Assembly: GCF_023155275.1 (NCBI RefSeq)
Contig: NZ_JALMUV010000018.1
Location: 1 to 64,000, forward strand
Origin: Streptomyces rhizoryzae
GTDB lineage: Bacteria > Actinomycetota > Actinomycetes > Streptomycetales > Streptomycetaceae
DNA length: 64,000 bases
Reading direction: 5' to 3'
Below the pieces are notes generated by a model. That model saw nothing but the letters and a program-made list of their open reading frames with translations. It ran no database searches and was not told where the DNA came from. Made by a program: the position numbers and the translations under genes. Of the stretch, positions 57,138 to 64,000 are shown piece after piece (position 1 is the stretch's first letter; each line of letters starts with the position of its first letter).

Positions 57138-58478
57138 ATGGCGGGGGACGACTTCCGCACCATCGCGGAGGAACTGGCCGCGGCCATCGAGGACGGCCGG
57201 CTGCGCCCGGGGGACCGGCTGCCGCCGCTGCGCCGGTTCGCCCGGCAGCGGCGGATCGCCGCCTCCACCGCGCACCGCGTCTACCGCGAACTGGCCCGCC
57301 GCGGCCTGACGGTGGGCGAGGTCGGCCGCGGCACTTTCGTCCGCACGGCACCGCCGCCGGCCGATCCCGCGCTCGCCGAACCGGGCGGCCACCGCGTCGA
57401 TCTGGAACTCAACCTCCCGGTCCTGCCCGACCAGCCGGCGCTGCTCGCCGCCGGCCTCGGCGGCCTCCTCCAGCAGGGCGACGCGCTGACCGCGGCGCTC
57501 CACCCGGCCGGCGCCGCCGGCACCCCGGCCGCCCGGCGGACCGCCGCCGCCCACCTCGCCCGCGCCGGCTGGGCCCCCGACCCCGGCCGGCTGCTCTTCG
57601 CCGGCAGCGGCCGGCAGGCCCTCGCCGCCGCCTTCGCCGCCCTCGCCCCGCCCGGCACCCGGCTCGGCGTCGAGACGCTGACCTTCCCCGTCGTCAAGGG
57701 CATCGCGGCCCGCCTCGGGATCACCCTCGTACCGCTGGCGATGGACGCGGACGGAATCGTCCCCGGCGCCCTGCGCAGCGCCGGTCCGCTGCGCGCGGTC
57801 TACCTCCAGCCCGCCCTGCACAACCCGCTCGGCACCACCATGCCCGCCACCCGCCGCTTTGAACTCGCCGCCGAACTGCGCGCGTTGGACCTGTACGCCG
57901 TCGAGGACGCGGTCTACGGCTTCCTCCGCCCCGACCTGGCCCCGCTCGCCGCCCTCGCACCGGAGCGCACCGTCCTGGTCGACAGCCTCTCCAAACGGCT
58001 CGCCCCCGGCCTCACCCTCGGTTTCCTGGTGCCCCCCGAAGGCGGGGCCGGCCCCGCCTTCGCCGCCGCCCTCCGCTCCGGCGGCTGGACCGCCTCCGGC
58101 TTCGCCCTGGCGGCCGCGGTCCGCTGGCTGGCCGACGGCACCGCCACCGCCGTCGAGGAGGCCAAACGCGCCGACGCGGCGGCCCGCCGCCGGATCGCCG
58201 CGGACCGCCTGGCCGGATTCCGGCTGCGCGCCGACCCGCAGTCGTACCACTGCTGGTGGGAGCTCCCGGACCCCTGGCGGGCCGACACCTTCGTGGCCGC
58301 CGCCGCCCGCCGCGGTATCGCGGTCTCCCCGTCCGGGGCGTTCACGGCCGGCCCCGGCCACGCCCCCAACGCGGTCCGGCTGGCGCTGTCCGCCCCGCCC
58401 GCCGACGTGCTGGCCGAGGCCCTCGACGTGCTGGCCGCGCTGGCCCGCCGCGCCCCGGAGGACGCGGGCGCGGAGTAG
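57138..58478 (+). CDS. MocR-type regulator (GntR HTH plus aminotransferase-like domain)
   Basis: 446 residues. The GntR HTH (about 1-72) reads IAEELAAAIEDGRLRPGDRLPPLRRFARQRRIAASTAHRVYRELARRGLTVGEVGRGTFV. The rest is a class I aminotransferase fold with LYLQP-type VYLQPALHNPLGTTMP, LYAVEDAVYGFL (Asp for the pyridine ring) and VDSLSKRLAPGLTLGFL (PLP lysine). MocR proteins sense PLP or amino compounds. It diverges from the hydrolase gene. GGGAAGGGG precedes ATG 57138. Confidence 0.9.
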   Translation: MAGDDFRTIAEELAAAIEDGRLRPGDRLPPLRRFARQRRIAASTAHRVYRELARRGLTVGEVGRGTFVRTAPPPADPALAEPGGHRVDLELNLPVLPDQPALLAAGLGGLLQQGDALTAALHPAGAAGTPAARRTAAAHLARAGWAPDPGRLLFAGSGRQALAAAFAALAPPGTRLGVETLTFPVVKGIAARLGITLVPLAMDADGIVPGALRSAGPLRAVYLQPALHNPLGTTMPATRRFELAAELRALDLYAVEDAVYGFLRPDLAPLAALAPERTVLVDSLSKRLAPGLTLGFLVPPEGGAGPAFAAALRSGGWTASGFALAAAVRWLADGTATAVEEAKRADAAARRRIAADRLAGFRLRADPQSYHCWWELPDPWRADTFVAAAARRGIAVSPSGAFTAGPGHAPNAVRLALSAPPADVLAEALDVLAALARRAPEDAGAE

Positions 58479-58490
58479 CCCACCGCGCGG

Positions 58491-58526
58491 CCGGGCCCCG
58501 GCGCGGCCGCGCGCGCCGGGGCCCGG
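58491..58526. terminator. Bidirectional terminator
   Basis: Perfect 15-bp arms (58491-58505 and 58512-58526) with a 6-base loop lie between the convergent MocR and AraC genes. Confidence 0.75.
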
Positions 58527-58529
58527 GAC

Positions 58530-59396
58530 TCACCCCCCGGTCCGCTCGACCGGTATCCACAGTTCCGAGGTCGCCGTCGCCCCGTCCGCCGCGGGACGGG
58601 TGCGCAGAATCTCCGGCCCCGGCCGGCTGCGGTACGGGTTCGACGGGAACCACTGGGCGTAGACGTCCGCCCACAGCTGCTGGAGCGCCTGCGGGTACGG
58701 GCCGGTGTTCGCGAACACCGCCCACGTCCCGGCCGGCACGCTGCGCACGTCGAGGTCGGCAGGGACCTGACGATTCGTCACCACACCGTGCCAGTAGTCC
58801 AGTTCGCTGCCCTCGGCGCGGCCGGGGTCGAGGTCGTCGCAGACCGCGACGATCCCCTCCGGGGCCTGGTCGGACAGCGCCGCGATCCGCTGCACCGTCT
58901 CCTGCCCCAGCCCCTGGACGAAGTCCGCGATGGCCGGGTTGACGCCCTGGTACACCAGCGGCACCCGGGCCTTCCTCCCGGCCACCCGGAACTCCGCCTT
59001 CGCCACGATCCGGTACTCCATACTGCTGCTCCCCTCGACAACGAGCCGGAAGGCCATCCGGGGCTGCGAGCGCAGTGCCGCGCCGGTCCGCCGGGCCTCG
59101 CCCGGTCCCACGCCGTGCACGGCCCGGAACGCACGGGCGAACGCCTCGCCCGACCCGTAGCCGTACCGCACCGCGATGTCCAGCAGCGTCCGCTCACCGG
59201 CCAGCACCTCGGCGCCCGCGACGGTCAGCCGCCGGCGCCGCAGGTACTCCGACAGCGGCATCCCGGCCAGTGCGGAGAACATCCGCCGGAAGTGGTACTC
59301 CGACGTCATGGCGATCCGCGCCAGCTCCGCCGCCCCGACCGTTCCGTCGAGGTGGCGCTCGATGTGCTCCATGGCGTCGTTCAGCCGCTCCAGCAC
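58530..59396 (-). CDS. AraC family regulator with GyrI-like effector domain
   Basis: 288 residues. The AraC HTH (about 1-100) has RLNDAMEHIERHLDGTVGAAELARIAMTSEYHFRRMFSALAGMPLSEYLRRRRL and DIAVRYGYGSGEAFARAFRAVHGVGPGEARR. The C-terminal GyrI/SOUL-like domain (about 130-288) has EYRIVAKAEFRVAGRKARV and WAVFANTGPYPQALQQLWADVYAQWFPSNPYR, ending ELWIPVE. It resembles Rob/YtfI-type sensors of small hydrophobic compounds. GTG 59396 follows AAGGGGA; an earlier GTG at 59417 is less well placed. Confidence 0.88.
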   Translation of the reverse strand: MLERLNDAMEHIERHLDGTVGAAELARIAMTSEYHFRRMFSALAGMPLSEYLRRRRLTVAGAEVLAGERTLLDIAVRYGYGSGEAFARAFRAVHGVGPGEARRTGAALRSQPRMAFRLVVEGSSSMEYRIVAKAEFRVAGRKARVPLVYQGVNPAIADFVQGLGQETVQRIAALSDQAPEGIVAVCDDLDPGRAEGSELDYWHGVVTNRQVPADLDVRSVPAGTWAVFANTGPYPQALQQLWADVYAQWFPSNPYRSRPGPEILRTRPAADGATATSELWIPVERTGG

Positions 59397-59522
59397 CCCG
59401 GTCCCCTTCCCTTGCACAGCTCACGCTGAGGAAGGCCAAGCCTGCCGGACCCGACTTTCGGTGCCCGTGGCGGTCGGGTGCGGGGCCGGGCGGCGGAGCG
59501 GTGCGGCCGGCGGGCCACCGGG

Positions 59523-60605
59523 TCAGGGGCGCCCCGGGAGCGGGACCTCCTCGGCCGGCGGGACCGGCCCCGGGGGCGTGCCGTCGCCGAACGGCCGCCC
59601 GCCCAGCTCCTCCCGGTGGTGCGGGGTCAGCCAGCCGGACAGCTCCGGGCCCAGCGGCACGATGCCGGTGGGGTTGATGCCGGTGTGCACCCGGTAGTAG
59701 TGCTGCTTGATGTGGTGGAAGTCCACCGTGTCGCCGAAGCCGGGCGTCTGGAACAGGTCCTTGGCGTACGCCCACAGCACCGGGTCCTCGGCCAGCTTGA
59801 ACCGGTTGCACTTGAAGTGGCCGTGGTAGACGGCGTCGAACCGCACCAGGGTGGTGAACAGCCGGATGTCGGCCTCGGTGAGCGTGTCGCCGACCAGGTA
59901 GCGCCGGTGCGACAGGTGCTCGGAGAGCGCGTCCAGCCGCCGGAAGAGCGCGCCGAACGCCTCCTCGTACTCCTCCTGGCCGGTGGCGAAACCGGCGCGG
60001 TAGACCCCGTTGTTGACGTCCCGGTAGACGCCGTCCATCACCGCGTCGATCTCGTCCCGGTGCTGCTGCGGGTAGAGGTCGGGCGCACCGGGCCGGTGCA
60101 GCGCCGTCCACTCGGTGGCGAGGTCCAGGGTGATCTGCTGGAAGTCGTTGGTGACCAGCTTCCCGCTGGGGACGTCCACGATCGCCGGGACGCTGACGCC
60201 GCCGGAGTAGCCGGGCTCGCGGGCCCGGTACGCCTCGCCCAGGAAGCGGATGCCCAGGACCGGGTCCCGGCCGTCCGGGTCGAGGGTGAAGCGCCAGCTG
60301 CGGTCGTCCTGGATCGGGTCGGCGACGGCCATCGGCAGGGCGTCCTCCAGGCCGAGCAGCCGCCGGGAGATGACCGCGCGGCTGGCCCAGGGGCAGGCGC
60401 GGCTGACCACCAGCCGGTAGCGCCCCGCCGCCACCGGCCAGCCGTCGCGGCCGTCGGCGGTGATCCGGTCGGCGAAGTGGCTGCGGGCGCGCCGGAAGGG
60501 CTTGTGCCCGTACGCGCGGTTGCCGTCGCCGCCGCCGTTGTCCGCGCCGCCGTCGGGCGCGCCGTCGTGGTCGCTGCCGGGTGCGGGGCCGGGGTCGGGC
60601 ATCAC
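59523..60605 (-). CDS. Glutathionyl/mycothiol-hydroquinone reductase-like protein (ECM4/YqjG family)
   Basis: 360 residues. The omega-like GST core has YRLVVSRACPWASRAVISRRLLGL with the catalytic Cys (CPWA, about 86-89). Then come SVPAIVDVPSGKLVTNDFQQI and the helical domain YLVGDTLTEADIRLFTTLVRFDAVYHGHFKCNRFKL and TVDFHHIKQHYYRVHTGINPTGIVPLGP, all typical of ECM4/YqjG. These reduce thiol-conjugated hydroquinones; actinomycetes use mycothiol, so the thiol partner is open. The Gly/Asp/Asn-rich N-terminal 35 residues are disordered. Start GTG 60605 or ATG 60602. Confidence 0.88.
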   Translation of the reverse strand: MMPDPGPAPGSDHDGAPDGGADNGGGDGNRAYGHKPFRRARSHFADRITADGRDGWPVAAGRYRLVVSRACPWASRAVISRRLLGLEDALPMAVADPIQDDRSWRFTLDPDGRDPVLGIRFLGEAYRAREPGYSGGVSVPAIVDVPSGKLVTNDFQQITLDLATEWTALHRPGAPDLYPQQHRDEIDAVMDGVYRDVNNGVYRAGFATGQEEYEEAFGALFRRLDALSEHLSHRRYLVGDTLTEADIRLFTTLVRFDAVYHGHFKCNRFKLAEDPVLWAYAKDLFQTPGFGDTVDFHHIKQHYYRVHTGINPTGIVPLGPELSGWLTPHHREELGGRPFGDGTPPGPVPPAEEVPLPGRP

Positions 60606-60753
60606 CGGGTCCTTCCGTCGGGGGCGGTGGGGCGGGAGCGCCGTTGCGGAGAGTCTTCCCGCGTCCGCCGGGGTATTCCCGGTGCGTCAGCCGCCCGGCG
60701 CACGGTGAATCCTGGCGGAATGTCCGGCACGCTCGCGGAACCGGGCCGGGAGC

Positions 60754-60775
60754 GGAAGCGGAACGGAAGCGGAAC
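60754..60775 (+). repeat. Perfect 11-bp tandem duplication in a purine-rich tract
   Basis: GGAAGCGGAAC occurs twice in direct succession. It lies inside a purine-rich stretch (about 60735-60830) upstream of the secreted protein gene. Such polypurine DNA may affect transcription or form triplexes. Confidence 0.5.
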
Positions 60776-60869
60776 GCCACCGGAACGGGCCGGGAAAGGC
60801 CAGGGGAAGGGCCGGGAAAAGAAAAGACCAACTCGCCGGTAGGGGACGGGCGTCGCCTATCATCGCCCG

Positions 60870-61799
60870 ATGATCAAAAGAGCCATAGGCGTGGTCGTCG
60901 TCGGTGCCGCACTGCTGGCACCGACGACGGCCACCGCACAGGAGCACAGCCCGGCCGCCGCGTCCCGCCCCGCCGCGGACGGCTGGCAGCGGGTCGGCGA
61001 CGGCATCACCGCCGGCCTCAGCGGGCTCGCGGTGGAGGCCCGGCACGGCGCCGCGGTCGACGCCGTCGGGGTCCGCGACAACAAGAAGCCCGGCCAGAAC
61101 CGCCTGGTGGCGCTGGGTCTGCGTCCGGACGCCGCACCGCGGGTGCGGCCGCTGGAGTGGGTCGGCGACCTGCCGGTGGACCTGGAGGCGATCGACGCGG
61201 TCCCCGGCCGCCCCCACGAGTTCGTGGCGCTGGCCAGCAGCGGCACCGCCTACCGCGTCGTCCACGGGAAGGACACCGCGAAGGTGGTCGCGGTATTCCG
61301 GCTGCCGGGCATTTCCCCGGACGCCAATTACGAGGGTTTCGCGCTCTCCGTCGTCCGCGGCAAAACCGTCGCGGTGTGGGCGGACCGCGGCCAGGACGAC
61401 CGGCCGGCGACCCTTTCGGCGGCCGAGTGGAATCCCGCGGACAACTCCTTCGGGAAGCCGGCCGCCGCGGAATTCCGGGCGCCCTACCCGACCGAGAACG
61501 TCCGCCACGCCTCGGACGTGAAGCTCGCCGCGGACGGCCGGCTGACGGTCTCCTCGGCCGCCGACCCCGGTGACGACGGCCCCTTCGCCTCCGCCCTCTA
61601 CGACGCCGGGCGGATCACCGTGGACCGCGCGGGCCGGATCCGGCTCGCGGTGTCCGGCGCGCCGCACCGGCTCGCCGCGGTCACCGGCCACAAGGTCGAG
61701 GCGCTGACCTGCCTGCCCGGCTCGCGCACCGGGATCCTCGGGACCGACGACGAGAACGGCGGCGGCTCGGTGGCCTTCGCGGACTTCTGCCGCCGCTGA
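60870..61799 (+). CDS. Secreted hypothetical protein, possibly beta-propeller
   Basis: 309 residues with a signal peptide (MIKRAIGVVVVGAALLAPTTATA). Repeated beta segments follow: ITAGLSGLAVEAR, VDAVGVRDNKKPGQNRLVALGL, LPVDLEAIDAVPGRPHEFVALASSGTAYRV, NYEGFALSVVRGKTVAVWADRGQ, and DVKLAADGRLTVSSAADPG. The pattern of GFAL/AIDAV blades suggests an esterase-like or YncE-like propeller, but no named family is certain. TATCAT at 60858-60863 lies six bases before the ATG, implying a leaderless message. Function unknown. Confidence 0.75.
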   Translation: MIKRAIGVVVVGAALLAPTTATAQEHSPAAASRPAADGWQRVGDGITAGLSGLAVEARHGAAVDAVGVRDNKKPGQNRLVALGLRPDAAPRVRPLEWVGDLPVDLEAIDAVPGRPHEFVALASSGTAYRVVHGKDTAKVVAVFRLPGISPDANYEGFALSVVRGKTVAVWADRGQDDRPATLSAAEWNPADNSFGKPAAAEFRAPYPTENVRHASDVKLAADGRLTVSSAADPGDDGPFASALYDAGRITVDRAGRIRLAVSGAPHRLAAVTGHKVEALTCLPGSRTGILGTDDENGGGSVAFADFCRR

Positions 61800-61838
61800 C
61801 CCGGCCGGGCCGGTCCGCGCGGCCCGCCCGCGGCGGCG

Positions 61839-61864
61839 CACGGCCGTGCCGTCCCACGGCCGTG
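61839..61864. terminator. Bidirectional terminator
   Basis: CACGGCCGTG (61839-61848) and CACGGCCGTG (61855-61864) form a 10-bp stem with a 6-base loop between convergent genes. Confidence 0.65.
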
Positions 61865-61887
61865 GCCGGGCCCGGACCCGCCGCCGG

Positions 61888-62868
61888 TCAGTCCAGCCGG
61901 GTCAGATCGGGCCGCAGCCGGTGCCAGACCGGATGCCGGAGCCGCCCCGTCGCCGTCCAGCCGGTGAAGGTGACCTCGGCGACCAGCCGGGGCTCGGTCC
62001 AGTGCACCCCCGCCAGGTCCACCGGGTTGGCGAACGGCGAGCGGTCCGCCCCGATCACCCCGAAGTAGCCCGCCAGCTCCCGCCGTTCGTGCGCGGAGAG
62101 CCCCGAGCCGACCGCGCCCACGAACCGCAGCCCGGCCGGCTCCGCCACCCCCGCCAGCACCGACCCCGGCAGCCCGCGGAGCGCCCCGCGGCCCTCCGTC
62201 CAGCCGCCGACGACGATGTCCAGGGTCTCCAGGTACTTCGTCTTCACCCAGTCGTCCGACCGCACCCCCGGCAGGTACGGCGAGGACAGCCGCTTGGCCA
62301 GCACCCCTTCCAGGCCGCCGTGCACCGCCGCCTCCCACGCCTGCCGCCCGTGGCCGGCCACGTAGCCGGGTACCGACCAGTTGGGCCCCGCCAGCCCCAG
62401 CCCGGAGAGCACCGCCCGCCGCTCGTGGTACGGCGCCGCCAGCAGCGGCCCGCCCAGGTACATCACGTCGAAGAGCACCAGCTGCACCGGGATCTCCATC
62501 GCCAGCCGGGCGCTGCGGCGCGGGTTGGTCACGCCCATCCGGCGCTGGAGCAGCCCGAAGTCGGGGCGGCCGGCGGAGTCCAGCACCACCACCTCGCCGT
62601 CCAGCACCGCCGGCCGGCCGCGCAGCTGCGCGCCGAGCGGGCCGAGTTCGGGGTAGGTGGCGGTGGCGTCGTTGCCGGCCCGGGTGACCAGGTGGACGGT
62701 GCCGTCGCCGGGGCTGTTCACCACGCACCGGGCCCCGTCCCACTTGGCCTCGAACGCCCAGGCCGGCTGCTCCGGCTCGGGCGGCAGCGGCCCCATGACG
62801 GCCAGCATCGGCCGGATCACGGGGTACGGGTGCGCGGCGGGGGCGCCGTGCCCGGGGGGCGGGGCCAT
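61888..62868 (-). CDS. ATP-dependent DNA ligase (LigC-like)
   Basis: 326 residues. The adenylation domain has the nucleotidyl lysine in FEAKWDGARCVV (motif I, about 39-50), RAGNDATATYPEL, VLDGEVVVLD (motif III), EGVLAKRLSSPYLPG (motif IV) and DDWVKTKYL (motif V). The OB domain ends with EVTFTGWTATGRLRHPVWHRLRPDL. Such short ligases work in non-homologous end joining or base-excision repair in actinomycetes. No Ku or LigD primase is in the window. Confidence 0.92.
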   Translation of the reverse strand: MAPPPGHGAPAAHPYPVIRPMLAVMGPLPPEPEQPAWAFEAKWDGARCVVNSPGDGTVHLVTRAGNDATATYPELGPLGAQLRGRPAVLDGEVVVLDSAGRPDFGLLQRRMGVTNPRRSARLAMEIPVQLVLFDVMYLGGPLLAAPYHERRAVLSGLGLAGPNWSVPGYVAGHGRQAWEAAVHGGLEGVLAKRLSSPYLPGVRSDDWVKTKYLETLDIVVGGWTEGRGALRGLPGSVLAGVAEPAGLRFVGAVGSGLSAHERRELAGYFGVIGADRSPFANPVDLAGVHWTEPRLVAEVTFTGWTATGRLRHPVWHRLRPDLTRLD

Positions 62869-62941
62869 ACCACGATGATCGGCGGAGGCCGGGCTCCCCG
62901 CAGGCCGGGCCGCCCGGCGCGGCCGCCGTACGGGCCCGGGG

Positions 62942-64000
62942 TCAGCGGTCCGGGGGCCCGGCGCCGACCAGCGGGCCGACCGGTTCCGGCGGCGGGCCGG
63001 CCGGCGGCTCCGCCGCGCGCGGCCGGCCCGCCGGCAGCACCCGGTCCAGCCACCACGGCAGCCACCGCGCCCGGGGGCCGAGCAGCGCCAGCGCGGCGGG
63101 CACCAGCAGCGGCCGCACCAGCACCGCGTCGGTCAGCACCCCGGCCGCCAGCCCCAGAGCGGCGGTCCGCACCGCCGTCCGGTCGCTCAGCGCGAAGGCG
63201 GCGAAGACCCCGGCCATGACCAGCGCGGCCCAGGTCAGCGCCCGGGCGGCGCGCCACGGACCGGCGGCGCCCGGCCGGCCCGCCCGGGCCCGCGCCGCCA
63301 GGACCGCGGCCCGCCCGGTGCCGGTGCCCAGCAGGACCGCGCACAGCACCACCGGCACCCAGCTCTCCACCGGCACCGGCCCGGGCGCCCCCAGCGCCGG
63401 CCCGCCCCAGCCCCACTGGAAGACCGCCACCACCACCCCGTACGACGCGGCGACCGGCAGCAGACCGGCCACCGCGGTCACCGCCGCGGCCGGCACGCCC
63501 CGCAGGACCGGCAGCAGCACCAGGAACGCCAGCCCGGCGCCCGCCGCGAGGAGCAGCGGCAGCCGGGCGGCGACCAGGTCCCGGAACTCCGCGGCGGTGG
63601 CGGTGGCGCCGGTGACGTAGCCGTGCGCCTCGTAGCCGCGCACCGCCCCGGGGAGCACCGAGCCGGTCAGGCGGTGCAGCAGCGCGGTGGTGGCCGGGTG
63701 CTGCGGGGCGTGCGCGGAGTAGGCGGTGGCGGTCAGCACCGCGCCGTCCGGGGAGACCCGCAGCGGGGTGACCGCGGCGGCGCCCGGGACGCGGGCGAGG
63801 GCCCGGCGGGCCTGCTCGGTGAGCGCCGGGCGGTCCGCCTGGGGGACCGCGGCGCGGTCGATGACCAGCGTCAGCGGTCCGGTCGCGCCGGGCCCGAACG
63901 CCGCGGCGACCAGGTCGTGGGCGCGGCGGCCGGTGGTCGAGGGCGGGTCCGCCCCGGCGTCGAGGTGGCCGGGCCGCAGCGCGCACGCCGGGACCGCCAG
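62942..64000 (-). CDS. MMPL/RND-type transporter, C-terminal part (gene runs off the right edge)
   Basis: The frame is open from the stop at 62942 to the window end (353 codons, stop included). It shows a periplasmic piece (ATGPLTLVIDRAAVPQADRPALTEQARRAL) and then at least four membrane segments: LPLLLAAGAGLAFLVLLPVLRGVPAAAVTAVAGLLPVAASYGVVVAVF, VVLCAVLLGTG, ALVMAGVFAAFALSD and LAAGVLTDAVLVRPLLVPAALALLG. The last segment is the conserved ending of MmpL proteins (DxxxxRxxLVPA). It is probably an exporter of lipids or drugs. The N-terminal half is outside the window. Confidence 0.87.
   Translation of the reverse strand: MAVPACALRPGHLDAGADPPSTTGRRAHDLVAAAFGPGATGPLTLVIDRAAVPQADRPALTEQARRALARVPGAAAVTPLRVSPDGAVLTATAYSAHAPQHPATTALLHRLTGSVLPGAVRGYEAHGYVTGATATAAEFRDLVAARLPLLLAAGAGLAFLVLLPVLRGVPAAAVTAVAGLLPVAASYGVVVAVFQWGWGGPALGAPGPVPVESWVPVVLCAVLLGTGTGRAAVLAARARAGRPGAAGPWRAARALTWAALVMAGVFAAFALSDRTAVRTAALGLAAGVLTDAVLVRPLLVPAALALLGPRARWLPWWLDRVLPAGRPRAAEPPAGPPPEPVGPLVGAGPPDR

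Noticed and set aside
1..64000. Search for tRNA, rRNA, insertion sequences and replication origins
   Set aside because: No cloverleaf ending in CCA-type acceptor, no transposase motifs with terminal repeats, and no DnaA-box cluster were recognised by eye; a dedicated scan could still find small RNAs.

Overview
The window is 64 kb of very GC-rich DNA with dense, strongly GC3-biased genes, many GTG starts and IclR, TetR, XRE-cupin, GntR/UTRA, MocR, LysR and AraC regulators. It also has secreted chitosanase, a GH84 enzyme and an RNase Sa-like ribonuclease. This is what a Streptomyces (or close actinomycete) chromosome looks like. No tRNA, rRNA, CRISPR array or intact insertion sequence was seen.

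Layout. (1) About 1-7.6 kb holds urate catabolism: the first codons of a leftward hydroxypyruvate isomerase-like gene, a small thiamine-binding-fold protein plus an HTH protein, then uraD-uraH-uricase, an NCS2 permease, 8-oxoguanine deaminase and a second NCS2 permease. (2) 7.6-16.8 kb holds chitosanase with a palindromic operator, a TetR regulator, a YfcC-type permease, malate synthase, a MobA-like nucleotidyltransferase and a Ser/Thr kinase. (3) 16.8-23 kb holds the allantoin block: IclR regulator (AllR-like), hydantoin/allantoin racemase-like protein, NCS1 permease, allantoinase and allantoicase. (4) 23-34 kb is mixed: an IMPase-like/GrpB fusion, a TenA-like protein, GH84, an XRE-cupin regulator with a small membrane protein, a secreted RNase, KDPG aldolase, an exported cyclohexadienyl-dehydratase-like protein, LysR, MFS and SDR. 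(5) 34-40 kb is a GntR-controlled sugar ABC transporter with a ROK kinase. (6) 40-47 kb is an accessory patch: a STAND/TPR protein with an altered P-loop, a convergent GT-B-like protein, a frameshifted lipoprotein gene and the remains of a tyrosine recombinase. (7) 47-64 kb holds an isolated pcaL-like fusion gene, an MBL-fold hydrolase, exonuclease III, a gluABCD-type ABC operon, an S15 peptidase, an alpha/beta hydrolase diverging from a MocR regulator, AraC, a glutathionyl-hydroquinone reductase, an ATP-dependent DNA ligase and a truncated MMPL transporter.

How it fits together. Imported or salvaged purines would pass through 8-oxoguanine/urate to HIU, OHCU, allantoin, allantoate and ureidoglycolate. 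The glyoxylate released would be used by malate synthase and the glyoxylate carboligase/Hyi branch that probably begins at the left edge. Two short inverted-repeat motifs recur in exactly these promoters. TTCCG-N5-CGGAA-like sites stand before hyi and exactly fill the -35/-10 spacer of malate synthase. TTCAACA-N3-TGTTGAA-like sites stand before uraD, malate synthase and allantoinase. This suggests a two-layer regulon, with the IclR protein as the obvious candidate for at least one motif. Xanthine dehydrogenase and a ureidoglycolate-processing enzyme are not in the window.
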